From assembly GCA_003427395.1 (NCBI GenBank), contig BFEA01000125.1:595838-659837 (forward strand): DNA of 64,000 nucleotides, written 5' to 3'. Both the position numbers and the translations under genes were made by a program. The DNA comes from Chara braunii (lineage: Eukaryota > Streptophyta > Charophyceae > Charales > Characeae). This document shows, piece by piece, positions 31,744 to 42,725 of the stretch; within the stretch, counting starts at the first letter, position 1; the number at the start of each line of letters is the position of its first letter. A model generated the notes under the pieces. The model searched no databases. It was not told the DNA's origin and was given only the letters and a program-made list of their open reading frames with translations.

Positions 31744-32569
31744 GTCAGACCAGTTCCATAAGATTGGACGGCCTGACCGCTGTGTTTTATTTTTGAATTG
31801 CATGGAGAGTCGAACCAGTTCCATAAGATTGGACGGTCTGATTGCTCTGAATTGTGAGGGTTTGACTGTGGTTGACTTTTCAGGGGCCAAATTTGTACCA
31901 TAAGATTGGAGGGTTTGGTTGCCATGTTTGGTTGGGGTCTTGTTTTGTTTCTTTTGTTTATGGTCGAGGAGGTCTGAGCAAGTCCATAAGATTGGACGGC
32001 TTAGCCCCTTCCTGTTTCATTCTGAGGGACTAATTCTCGCTGAGGGCAGGGCATGTCCATAAGATTGGACGGCCTTGGACTCNTGCCGCACATAATGGAT
32101 CAGAGAGAAACGAACCTGGCAGAGGACCAGACATGTTCCATGAGATTGGACGGTCTGGCCCAAAGCCTCNCACATGTTGGAACCCAAAAGGTTAAATTTT
32201 GGTTATATTTTNTACTATCTTATTTATGAACAGGCTAGTCAGGCATGGGTTCCATAAGATTGGACGGNCTGGCTGTAGCTTATCATGAAATGAAGAGAGT
32301 ATAACTAAGAGTATAATTGAAGGTAACCCTGGGCAGGTTGAGCCTTGTTCTGAGAGGAACGACTCAGTCCTATGCCCAACTTTTTTCACCAAGCTCAGAG
32401 AGGTATATATAAGTTGGATATTAAACAGTTCAGGGCGGNTGAGCNTTGTTCTAAGATGAACGGNTTAGTCATATGCCCCAAAAAGAAGAGAGAAGTAGTT
32501 GTGCAACCTGTTCGTGTATACTCAATGGCTGAGTCAGGCAGGTTCCATAAGATTGGACGGCTTGACTTT
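31744..32569 (+). ncRNA. Array of ten covarying stem-loops in the 5' LTR
   Basis: Ten units share a loop centred on CCATAAGATTGGAC and lie 60-110 bp apart. Unit cores start near 31744, 31809, 31884, 31972, 32046, 32125, 32236, 32337, 32436 and 32531. Outer stems of 6-9 bp change from unit to unit but keep pairing: CCAGAC/GTCTGG, CAGGGC/GCCTTG, TTGAGC/GCTTAG, GTCAGGC/GCTTGAC. An inner stem also covaries: GTCC/GGAC in two units and GTTC/GAAC in two others. Intervening sequence is not obviously repeated. This is strong evidence for a selected RNA (or single-stranded DNA) fold. Its role is unknown. Confidence 0.8.
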
Positions 32570-32861
32570 ATGCCCTATGTAAGCTGGGTATAAGGGAATA
32601 AAGCATCGAAAGGTTACGTACGAACTATTGTTTGCAAAGTTTGACTTGGGGTGAGGAGAGTACTTACCTTTGTGGTTTGGCCTGCATGTGACTGAGTGAG
32701 GCTACTACATGGTGCGAGTTTNAGTTTGACAGGTAGTTGCTGTAGTTGCTCGTCACGTGCTAGAGCGATANGAGTTAGTTCAATTACTGCATTTTCTNGG
32801 CTAAGTTTTTTTACTTAGATCAATTCTCGCATTTTCTGGGATCTTTTGTTATACTTGGCTT

Positions 32862-33170
32862 TGNATAAATTTTGGTAAGCTACTTTCTCTACGGGAAGCG
32901 CTGCGGAAATTTTTGCAAATCCAAAGAGTTAGTCAAATTTTGACTTATCGAAGTTCAACTTGTCTAAAGTTTATATATGACTTAGTAAAAATCTGGAAAG
33001 TCTCCTTTTCTAAAAGGAGTGCTGCCCAAATTTTTGCTAATTTAGGGAGTTAGACAAAATTGGACCTTGGAAAATCAAAAGACTATTTTTCTTATTCGGA
33101 CTTATATAAATTCTGAAAAGACACTTTTCCTACGGGAAGCGCTGCCAAAATTTTCTTAGTTTAAAGGAGA
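32862..33170 (+). repeat. Three imperfect 120-bp repeats in the LTR
   Basis: CTACGGGAAGCGCTGC or its variants occur at about 32889, 33010 and 33130. Each is preceded by a CTTTTC-type stretch that can pair with GGGAAG or AAAGGAG, and followed by an AT-rich AAATTTTTGC segment. The right LTR has the same three units. Confidence 0.8.
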
Positions 33171-34913
33171 TAAATTATATTTTGATAGGTGGCAATTCTG
33201 GCGATCCACTCTGTATAGGGGAGATTATGTCACGGTCTACCTTTGCTTTGGGCACTGCTTAAAGGTAGATTCAGGTTTAGTGAATTAGAAGGGTCTTGGG
33301 TGAGAATGTGTTATGGAGTTATGTTCTTCATACACTTATGAGTTTAGCTTGGGGATTGGCCTGTAATGTGTTACAGATCCTCTGGACCGTTTAATTCAGG
33401 ATCTGGACTAGATTCAGCTCGATCCTACGAGGATCATCTTCTGTTATCACTGATAACAGGTCGGTTGCTGACTCGTCGGTTTACGATTCAACTCCAATCC
33501 ATCCCTCTCACTCAACCTAAAGGTTTTAGCCTTGTGACTTGAACTGTTTTGTTGTGTTTTCACCCGGACTTTATTGAATGGTCATCCAACAAAAGTACTG
33601 AGTATTTATTTAAGAGTTGCACGAGTGAGGCTTGTATGGCTAAAGCGAGGGGTATGAGTGCAAGGAATGGTTGAAGTTGACCCCGTGTAGTGTGTGGACT
33701 CCTGGTTGAATTTTTTTGATGTGATTGCAGGTACGTTTGTGATTCGGACTCTGGATGTGACTGCCTGCGATTACACACATATATGGATGAGAGGAGTCTC
33801 ACTGTGACTGTGAGAAGTGATCGTCCTATATAAATAAGCCTTATATATATATTTATATGTGCCTTGGGGATGCGAGCGGCTTACTGAGATCGTGCGCAAG
33901 CGTTAACCGGGTTATAATTTGAGAGAAAAGGGAGATCCCCTTTTATCCTTTTGCTTCTTAGAGATTTTTATAGTCGGATATTGGTCCTGGGCCGGGATTC
34001 AAGGTCCTTGTCCAGAACATCCCAAGCCCTAAACTCTGCAGGAAAGGAATCTGCCCCCGTGCAGAGCCTATTTGTCTTGCCTACTAAGACGCTCAGACCA
34101 AGGTCGGAGGTCCCGCTGCGACTTCACGACTATTCCTTCAGCCGTGCAATGTCGTGAAGGATTAGACCATCATGACATTTCGAGCTTGACACTTGAGTGT
34201 CATAAGCGGTACTCGGATCCATGAGGGACTGCTTGATTATGGGCATTACATAGTACGCCATCATTGCGACTGCCTGTGTACGTTTGCATTGCGAGTCGAT
34301 ATGAGTTAGCCCTGCGTCCGCGCGGTTTTATATCAAGGCTCGCACGCGACGCCTATCAGATTTCCGCATCAGAGAGTTATGGGATGACTACTAAGGGACT
34401 AGGAGTGTTGTCGCGTTGTTTGATGTGTGTTTGTGTGTGTGTTTTATTTTTGTGTTCGTAAAGTGGCGTGCGCGTGGTGTGTGGGATGCGTCCTAATCGA
34501 CCGACGACGGGCCACGCTTGGGACTTCAGCCCCCCAAGATGTCGGTTCGCGTGCGGGTCCGATAGGTGTATTACCGCGTGTACCCCCTATGCTACACCGA
34601 AAGAGAAACGCCCTCAGCTGGTCCACCTCTGCGATTGCAACTGATCAACTTTCGTACTGTGGACTGGTAGCTCGGCGGGGATACGCGCACCGAAGGGAGG
34701 TGACAACTCCCGTAAGGTGGAGGTAAGTTGTGCCTCGCGTAGGCCCTATCCTATCATAGGGGCTCGCGAGAGGTATGGCTGGCGCACTTGGCAGGAGCGG
34801 CCTAAGGAAGCTCAATTTGTGTGTTCGTGGCAAGGTTAGTCCAACTCCTGCGTGACGCGGCCGAGAGGGTCCTGCGCTGCCACTTGCGGTGCCGGACCGA
34901 TGCGCTCGACAGG

Positions 34914-34931
34914 TGGTGCCGTTGTCGGGGA
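34914..34931 (+). promoter_or_regulatory. Primer-binding site, tRNA-Asp type
   Basis: TGGTGCCGTTGTCGGGGA starts 2 nt after the left LTR. The plant tRNA-Asp 3' end is complementary to TGGCGCCGTTGCCGGGGA. The two differences are both C to T, so each would still form a G-U pair with the tRNA. This places the element orientation on the plus strand. Confidence 0.82.
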
Positions 34932-36946
34932 TAGCGGCTGCCTACCGTTGTCCCTTGTGGAGGGACATCCGGGTATCGGATTGCGAGAAAATAGGCAAAG
35001 TGAGAAGGTTGATCGAGCGCCTACGAATTAATCGGTTGTTGATATAGGATAGAGGTCAAATAAGGGGTGATTGTGCGAGCTGGTTCTGTTCGGTGCAGTA
35101 AGGGTGACGTGAGAGGGATAAACTTTGACTATGCGCCCACGTACGCTGACTATGCGTGCACGTACTTCGACTATGCACTTGCGTACTTTGACTAGTATGA
35201 CGGTAGTTGGAGTAGATACCTCTTCTAACCCTGATAGTTAATGGGTTCAGGCGATGATTTGCATGTTTGATACAACTAAGGTAGGGCGAGGTGGCATCAA
35301 CAAAGTTAAGTGTGGTGGTTGTGGGAGTTGGCCGTGTAGGGTACCCATTATGGCTAAGGGGAGTTACTTGAGTGGTTCAGAGAGCGATGGGGCGCTGTGG
35401 TCTTAGAGTGGGGCCGAGGATGAGCAAGGGGGCCTGTTACACTAGAAGTCATCGAGGGACTTCGCGGAGAGTTAGGCTAAAGGGGCCGAAGGCCTTGTAG
35501 GTATGGGCGAAGATCCTTGAGTCTGGGTTCTAAGCGGTTGTTTGATTACAGGATGTAGTAAGTCTATGTAAATACCGTCTTTGCGAGAAGGATGTCCGGT
35601 CTTAGAGGCAGTCGGAGTAACAGTGAAGGAGCTAACACTTCGAATATTTGCCGACCTTTAAAAGGGCAATGGGTTGTAAGTGATGTTAGACCGTCACTGG
35701 GACCTTTTCTAGGTTTGGACCATCAGCTTGGATTTATGGGTTGGAGCTAAGGACTTGAGGCTACGTGTCTGAGGGCATTTTTATTTGAGTTATACTCATC
35801 CATATATGCCAGGTTTTACCTAAGTACGTTTGATGTCTGATTATGTGAGGTTATGAGTTGGTTTATTGAATAGTTATCCTTGTCAGAAATGTTTACATGG
35901 GTTATGTGTTTGGAGTATGTATTCGAACTTTATCAATCTGCAAGGATTTATATGGATGTATCAAGTCCAGTTATTGACTTATGTTTGCCTATTAAGGCTT
36001 GTGTGTTTGGATTGCTCCTCAAACAAGGGGAGAATCATTGCGCAGAATCCACGTCTGATGCGGATTCAGAGGTGAATGGAGTGACCGCCTCTTGAGATAA
36101 ATACTTCTCAGGGAGTGGTCGATGTGTAGGGTCTACCCTAAAGAAGGTTGCAGTCCTATGTTATTGTTTCCCTAAGAGATGGCTTTGAAGAAGTTATAAC
36201 CTTGTCTTATAGGTAGTAGTGAGACCCACGCCGGAACTATGTTCCTGGTCCATAGTGGGGTGATGTTGTTGTATCTTTTTGGTATAAAATAACTACACTA
36301 CTACTGAATAGGAGGAAAGTGTTTGAGCTTTGTCAGATCATGGTCTATAAAGGAAGCAGCTACTGCATGACGCAAAAGGGTAGGGGGTGAATCCTCGACT
36401 ATTTTTTGCGTCAAGTGGGTTCACCAAGCACAGGACGGGACGGTACACCCCGGAGCGTGTATGGTGAGGTTGTCTGCTTTGTCGACAAGGGTCTGTGAAG
36501 AACGAATGCTGGAATCGGAGGAAGAAGCAGTGAGGCTTGATCTTTAAGTAGGGACTCAGGGATTTAAAATGTTATCCTTTCTGAAAAGGATTACACTGCC
36601 CCTCGCCACAGTATACTTTTGTCAAAGCTAGGGAGTAAAAGTGTGGTGCTCTCACGAGTATTATGTCTGGGAGGGCTAATCGTTGGCATGTCTGTTGATA
36701 TAGGTTTGTTGTTATGAGGTATTTGTGTATGTTTTGGGTAACTGACTAGCCTGTGTATGATGTGTCTAATCATTATGAGTATTTGTTATGTCAGTTACTC
36801 TGGTAATATATCGTCTTCCATGAGTTATTATGATTATGAGTTTTTAAAAGATTTATGCCTGCATGGTTCCTGTGATATATTACCATTACTATTTTCCTCT
36901 AAACTGGATGGTCGTAAATACTGAAAAAAATGCATTATAGGGAAAG
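34932..36946 (+). other. LTR-element leader region, no gene
   Basis: 2 kb between the PBS and the first clear ORF. It holds three 21-bp repeats of ACTATGCGNNCACGTACTTCG type at 35128-35190. Two overlapping ORFs of about 70 residues at 35866-36095 have no motif. Confidence 0.6.
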
Positions 36947-37747
36947 ATGGTTGAAGTCGGGGCTTCAAGGGTAGTGGTTGTAGAACCTCGTTGTCAGCAT
37001 AGTAATGGAAGGCGTATGCTTGACGTTTGCCTGCGATGGGCAGAACCCAGACAAAGCAAAAGGCAACTCAGGATGCCTTATGCACGGGAAGACCCGCGTA
37101 TGCTCGGGCCAATTGAGAAAGAGGGAGGGCTTGAGGTGTCTTTACCCAGGCGGGTCAGAGCAGGAGAGTATCTCTCTTTATGGTGGGGCATGTTGATAGG
37201 CACAGACACCTTTGTCTGGATCGAGTCTGGGTTTGATGATGAGCGGGAATGCGCAATTGTAAGGGTGACCCTGTACGCCTCAACCGCCTTTTGGATCGAG
37301 CATGGGATAGAGTTAGCGCTCGGGCATAGGAGCCTGCTTGCTAAGCCTTTGAGGGTAGCCGAGGCAGTCGCGGCAAAGTGGGCGAGGGAAGTGTCCCGTG
37401 ATGGGGAAGAGCGAGTACTAACCCGCGTAAGGGTCGAGCGCGCTGAAGATTTCGGGCTTCCATCTGCTCCGTTGCGAGTAATCCTGCCTGAGTTTCTAAT
37501 AGAGAAGAGTTTTGGTGGGCAGGCGAGGGTAGAGGCGGCAGTTGAAGCTGCTCTGAGGGCGCGAGATTGGGAGTATGGGCGATACACATGTGAATTGATA
37601 TATGATCTATACCTAGACCTGAATTTTCTGCCGTCTAGTCAGTGGCTCAGGAACACGGCCAATACACTGCACGTATACGCCTCGTCTCATGATCCAAATG
37701 AGGGAAATGTAGACTGGGAGGAGCTTCGGGCAGTAGTGGGCCGATAG
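36947..37747 (+). CDS. Orphan 266-residue ORF in the LTR element
   Basis: It is intact from ATG 36947, with an in-frame TAG 9 nt upstream that fixes the start, to TAG 37745-37747. I do not recognise it. It is mixed alpha/beta in character. Trp-rich hydrophobic segments (YLSLWWGMLIG, TAFWIEHGIELALG) are not long enough to be clear membrane spans. Charged helices (AVEAALRARDWEYG) and an acidic C-terminus follow. It has no Cys clusters and no protease, RT or integrase motif. It sits where a 5' accessory ORF would lie, upstream of gag. Its intactness beside a broken gag suggests recent capture or continuing use. Confidence 0.55.
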   Translation: MVEVGASRVVVVEPRCQHSNGRRMLDVCLRWAEPRQSKRQLRMPYAREDPRMLGPIEKEGGLEVSLPRRVRAGEYLSLWWGMLIGTDTFVWIESGFDDERECAIVRVTLYASTAFWIEHGIELALGHRSLLAKPLRVAEAVAAKWAREVSRDGEERVLTRVRVERAEDFGLPSAPLRVILPEFLIEKSFGGQARVEAAVEAALRARDWEYGRYTCELIYDLYLDLNFLPSSQWLRNTANTLHVYASSHDPNEGNVDWEELRAVVGR

Positions 37748-37989
37748 GGGATGTCGTCTTTTTCTACTAAATGTGTTTCTTTTGACTTGGTCGGAATCGT
37801 CTCTTTGCCCATTATCGTAGTTATGAAGGTAAGCGTCAGGGTAACTAGGGGTTGAGGCCTGATCGCATGAGTAAAGGAGTAGATGGCAGGATTTAAGTGT
37901 TAGCAGACTGCCCTTGTCTGCCTGAGCTTACTTAAATCACTGTTTGATGGTCTATTGTTCGCTGTGCGTATCAGGCTGCTGTCAGCATC

Positions 37990-38487
37990 ATGGCGGGAGA
38001 AAGCGGCTTCGCCAAAATCCTGCTTTGGAGAAATTCGTGTCTTTTGAAGGTGTTGCACGAAGTGTTGCAGGCGTCAATGCCCCCAGATCTCTGCGCCCTG
38101 CTGTTCCAAGGAAGGAACCTGTCTAGCTTTCTGCGTAACTTTCAGGATTTTAGCCTTACGAAGATGTGGGACGAGAAGGCGATGTAGTACATGTTCCCCG
38201 TGTTCATTTGTGAAGGACTAAGTGAGGAGGTGTACACCCTCATGTTGAAGTCGCAAACCTGGGATCAGCTGGAAGCTTCTCTGAAGTTGAGATTCCATGA
38301 GGATGAGGTGAAATGCAGGCTTGGTAAGGGCCCTGAGCAGCCAGCCGAGGCCGCGTCAACGCAAGGGGAGTTAAGCGGTATCCTGAGGCAAGTTGGGATG
38401 CTGGAAGAGAGGTTGACGCGATTGGAAGAGGCCGGGTGTGGCAAGAGGAAGGCCTTTGAAGGAGCTTCGAATGGATCGGCTAGGTAG
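37990..38487 (+). pseudogene. Gag capsid-like ORF with an in-frame stop
   Basis: It starts MAGESGFAKILLWR. The segment FLRNFQDFSLTKMWDEKAM then meets TAG at 38185-38187 and continues in the same frame as FPVFICEGLSEEVYTLML, QTWDQLEASLKLRF and a C-terminal coiled coil (GMLEERLTRLEE). The Trp-containing helical pattern resembles Ty3-type gag capsid. The stop could be a mutation or a readthrough site. No readthrough signal is evident, so mutation is simpler. It is followed by frameshifted sequence leading to the zinc knuckle. Confidence 0.6.
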
Positions 38488-38899
38488 GATGAGGCGGAGG
38501 TAAGGGAAGATCATCAGGAGTTACTCCTCCGCAGAAAGTTGAAGATGAGGGGATCATTGAGATCTAGGAGGAGCAAGAAGCTAGTATGGCCCTACCTGCT
38601 ATTGCGCCTTAGCTAAAGGGAGGGTCCATTAACGGAGAAGCATCCTCGACTGCAGGGCGGAGGGAGCAAAGGTGTGAGTGGTGACCAGAGCACTGGGCAA
38701 AAGCGGTATGTGATCGTTGGGGAGAGATTGGTCGCACCCCTCAAGGAGGCAAGGAAAAGGAGGTGATGGGCGAAGAATGAGAGCCTGAACCTTCCAAGTT
38801 GACGAAGGGTCAGCGGAAGGCGAGGAATCGGGCCCAGGGGAGCCAAGGTACCGGAAAGGGGCAGGGGGCATACCGCAGGGAGGGGCCACTCCGCAAGAA

Positions 38900-39370
38900 T
38901 TGGAAGGAAAGCCAGCACAGACGGGGGCCCCACCGACTGAGCAGACATTATACGGGCCGTGGACGCCATACGGTCAGGTGGGGCCAAGGCCCATATATAA
39001 TCCATATCTGCCCTGTGTACAAGGCGTTTGTTTGGGCCCACAAATGGGTATGATGCAACCCAGGCCTGCTGCAGTCCAGTTTCAGCCAGCCTTGTGTATG
39101 GGGCCATTGCAGCCACCGATACCACGAGCGACGGAAGGTCACGTGGCCGGTGGAAGGGGTCAAAAGCGAAAGGCTGAAAAGGGTTGTGGGGATGAGGGGC
39201 ACGGAAAACGGGGACACGGTGGCGGCAAGGGTGGCTCTGGCGGAAAGAAAATGGGTCTGGAAAAGGACATTTGCAGACATTGTGCCAAGGAGGGGCACAT
39301 AATAAAGTTTTGTCGGAGGGCCGATGAGGCAAGCAGTCTAATAAGGACTGACATTGAAGGAAATGTGTAG
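38900..39370 (+). pseudogene. Gag nucleocapsid-like ORF with CCHC zinc knuckle
   Basis: 156 residues in a different frame from the capsid part, so a frameshift lies between 38488 and 38899. It is Pro/Gln/Gly-rich at first, then has a Gly/Lys/His-rich basic stretch, then CRHCAKEGHIIKFC (C-x2-C-x4-H-x4-C, 39272-39313). It ends shortly after at TAG. In intact elements protease and RT would follow, but here none do. The 275-residue ORF on the opposite strand is a shadow of this region. Confidence 0.65.
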
Positions 39371-41256
39371 GACAGGAGGGAGGCTTTGCGGCGAGATGGA
39401 GCATCGAGCACTGCCTCATGAATGTAGTCTTGAGGAACAAGAGTTAGTGTGAGAAGGGCCTGGGAATTTAAGTGGACTGTAAATGCAAGCGAGAAATCTC
39501 AATCGTATAGCTGTTGTAGATAGACACAGCGTACAGAGGGAAGGGATTTCCGTAGAAATGGTCCGGTAAGGTAGCTCGAGTTGTAGGCAGGAGGAACCCC
39601 AATAGAATAATTGTATATATGGGGTATGTTAGGTCTGCCTCACATCATGTTATTGGAATGTCTCAAGTAGATGTGGCACGGAGTAACCCTGAGGGTGTTG
39701 TTACGAAGTAGGGATCTGTTCCATTAGGTCTATTGATCGAGAGAAGAAGATATGGGACCTACGTCGTGCCTAGGCCTAGATAGACGTATGGGTGTGAGAG
39801 GTAGGGGGGGTTTGGGAAAGAACCTCAGCGTCGGGGAGATAGGCCATCTAGCCTAGGGAGGAAGTTGCAGGACTGGTGTATGGGCGGCTCCTAGCCTTAC
39901 TTTTCCTTGGATATCTGGATATGTTCTGGATTACTATGGCCCCTCGGATTGAGAAGTATGGCTACGTCGTGATCAAACTGTTTTGGTTATAGCCTTGGTC
40001 AGGGAGACCGCATCTGTTTTTGTGTAATACCAGTGACGATTTGGGTTGAGATTGTTCAACTCCGAGTGTACATGTGTAATTCGAGATGTTTGGCTCGCGT
40101 TTGAGCTGGGGTATTGTACCCCTGTGTATACATTGAGTTGAGGCCTTATCCGAGACTGTCTTTCGTATATAACGATCACAATCACTCTCACATGTGTGGT
40201 TTTATCCTGATGTATGATGGTTTTGTGTGAGAGATGTGTGGGATACATCTTATATGTATTGGATTGTGTGGACTTTGTGAGAATGAATGAATGTGAATTG
40301 TCTACTCTTCGGTATACTCGTGCGGCCTGCCTGCAAGCAGGACAGGGCTGAGTATAAGGAGAGGGAGTGCAGTCTGTTATTGTGAAAGCGTGAAAATCCT
40401 AAGGGATTTTGCGAGTTCTTGAGGCTCGAGTACATACCATGCCGGATGTTTTATGGTTAAGTTGCGAAAAGGGCCCATAAGCAGGCCCCCCAGTTGAGTT
40501 GGTTCGTGGTTGAGTTGTGGAGAGGGTCCATAAGTAGGCCTCTCAATTTGAGTTGTTTTATGGTTGAGGCCCCTTCAGTTTGAAGAAGGCGGTAGTGTTG
40601 TTTATCGGAAGACTTATCCCCAAAAAGGGGAGGTGTTTTAAAAAGGGTCGTGTGATAGCTCATCCTAGGAAGAGAGGGATGGTTGGGAGGCCTATTAAGA
40701 AAGGCCTCCTTCGTGTGAAAGGTGGTTAGTGGATTTAAGGGCATGGTAAGCGGTGTTTGAGTTGATAAAGTCTGACGAAAAGGGACCACGTTTGCTTGAG
40801 ATGTTTGAAAAAGTCGCAACATAGTGCAGGGCGAGAGACGTCTCAGGATGGGGGGCTGCTGACTCTGATCAAGGCAGGGGTCATGGCCTCGTGGACCTAG
40901 CGGATTTTGTTTGTGGTTGTGCGAAGGATGCCATGCCTTTCGTGGGAGAGCAGGTAAATGCCTTCAGACCCCTGCCTAATCCCGCAGTGGGTCCGTGATT
41001 GGTTTTGCGACGCTCTGTCTAACCATTTGTGCTAGTTCTGGGACATGATAGGGGAATACCAAACTAAGTGGTAAAGATTAGCACCTCTAGGCCGTAACCC
41101 CAGTGGATGGCTGTTAGCCGGCGCAACCTGGTTGCGGGACCGCGGAGTAAGAGTTTAAGGGGAGTTGCCCGCCCCAGGGAATTACTCCTTGGGGTAGTAA
41201 AGGTTAAGAATCTTTGCGAAATCCTGATTGAATGCTTATCAGGAGAAAACATATCG
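39371..41256 (+). other. Internal region 3' of gag, no pol recognised
   Basis: I found no protease, RT, RNase H or integrase motifs in any frame. The stretch is G/T-rich on the plus strand, with only short ORFs. A motif of the form AAGAGGGNCCATAAGNAGGCC occurs twice at about 40468-40550. Confidence 0.6.
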
Positions 41257-41402
41257 TTGCGTAACCAACGAGGTTACTGTCGCTAAAACAACAACGCGGT
41301 AGGCCGTAGTCCTGGTCCGATCAGCCAGGTTGTGTAACCAACGAGGGTACTGTCGCTAAAACAACAAAGCGGTAGGCCGTAGTCCTGGTCCGATCAGCCA
41401 GG
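41257..41402 (+). repeat. 73-bp tandem duplication near the 3' LTR
   Basis: GTAACCAACGAGG..ACTGTCGC and GGTAGGCCGTAGTCCTGG occur in both 41257-41329 and 41330-41402 with only a few mismatches. Confidence 0.95.
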
Positions 41403-42354
41403 CTATGGTGGGCCAAGATGGAGACCTAGCATTTCTGTACTAGACTGCAGAGAGAGCTGAGTGGATATTAAAGTATACAAACATACGTATGTGTATTTGA
41501 TTGCAAGAGATTCTCTGAGAAGGAGGGCGAGAATGCCTTCAAAAGTCTCGATTAGGGCCCTCGTCCCTAGTTTTGGCCAGGACTAGGGACACCCAACGAG
41601 AAGCCGAAGGTTGCCTAGGATCAGGGAGAGGATTATTGGGAAGGTCCTTGGAACTTATGTTGTCAGCGTTCTAATGTTGGGGCGGTGAGAGCCCGGGTTG
41701 GAGACTTGGCAGCATATAGTTGTGGACACATGGTTTGATGGAGGCCTTTACCCTGTGTTTGTCGGCTAATCGGATTGGTTCTTCTTTCGTCGGCATTTTG
41801 GGTAATCTGATAGCTTTTCGATTTGGCGAAGCGACGGGGACGTCGCTTAATATGGTCCACGAAGCTGTCGGCGCGAATACCCTTACAAGGGTATCCGCCC
41901 TGGTTTTTGCAAGTGACAGAAAACAAGTTTGTTGAGAAGGCCGCGCGACTTGCAGCAGTGTGGTGGCTATAGGTTGGCTATGAGGTCTAGAAGTAGAGAG
42001 TGCGTGGGCGCGCAGGGTTTGAGGCGCGCGGGATTTTTTTTCCTTGTCATTGATTATAAAGCCGGCGCGAAAGGCCGACCGATTTAACTTTGTTTTACTT
42101 TTATTTATTTGTTTTTGATTAAGTAGGAATTGAGGATATTTTCCTGCGACCGAGGCAAGCGCGCGTGCGAGGACGACGGCATCGGACGGCGCGACTTCGT
42201 GCGGTGCGCCGAGCGACGTAGGATGGTGCGCGGGGCAATTATGGCACGGTATAAGTAAGCCGGCGCGGGCACAGGGAGCCGTGCAGCCGGTTTGTTGGCC
42301 CAAAGCGTCGTGCCGCACTGCCTTGTATGGTACTCTGCGGGCATTAGTCTCAGG

Positions 42355-42725
42355 TGATTTATCTTTATATAATTAGAATTAGAATCTTGAATTGATGTAA
42401 AATTCTATAAAAATACTCTTTTATTTTTATTTTTTTATGATCTGTTTTATATGTTCAATAATAAACAATTCTATATTTTCTATTCATCAATATTTTATTT
42501 TTATATTTTATATTAATTGATTTTCGAAAAATTATGTTATTCATTATGAATGAAACAAAGAATAGATATACTATTAATTAAAAGAAAGTTTTTATTTTAA
42601 TACTAATAAATAAAANAAATAAAACCCTCATTTTATTGAAACTTCAAAAAGGTTTTATTCTATTTATTTTTGGATTTCAATTGAGTCGAATCTAATATTT
42701 GTAAAACAACTCTAGCACCTATAGT
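42355..42725. other. 371-bp AT-rich insertion in the 3' LTR
   Basis: It replaces 36 bp present in the 5' LTR (27970-28005). The composition shifts abruptly from GC-rich to mostly A/T, with one N. Organellar DNA or an AT-rich mobile element are both possible. I could not identify a gene. A short minus-strand frame reads TIGARVVLQILDS at its right end. Confidence 0.75.

Larger units (their letters stand above)
27465..34911 (+). repeat. 5' LTR (about 7.45 kb)
   Basis: It matches 41866-49381 over its full length. It differs by a 130-bp unit present three times here and once in the other copy, and by 36 bp at 27970-28005 that are replaced by 371 bp in the right copy. Scattered substitutions occur (a few percent by eye) outside a central block that appears identical. 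ORFs on either strand are not conserved between the two LTRs, so I call no protein gene in it. Confidence 0.92.

Noticed and set aside
31744-32569. Array of similar hairpins considered as a CRISPR-like repeat array
   Set aside because: Spacing is irregular, stems differ between units, and the context is a eukaryotic LTR retrotransposon. It is not a CRISPR.
38613-39440. 275-residue minus-strand ORF
   Set aside because: It lies opposite the gag zinc-knuckle ORF, is Pro/Leu/Ser-rich from the antisense of a Gly/Lys/Pro coding region, and has no motif.
41820-41865. Polypurine tract before the 3' LTR
   Set aside because: No convincing purine run lies directly upstream. GACGGGGA is too short and about 25 bp away.
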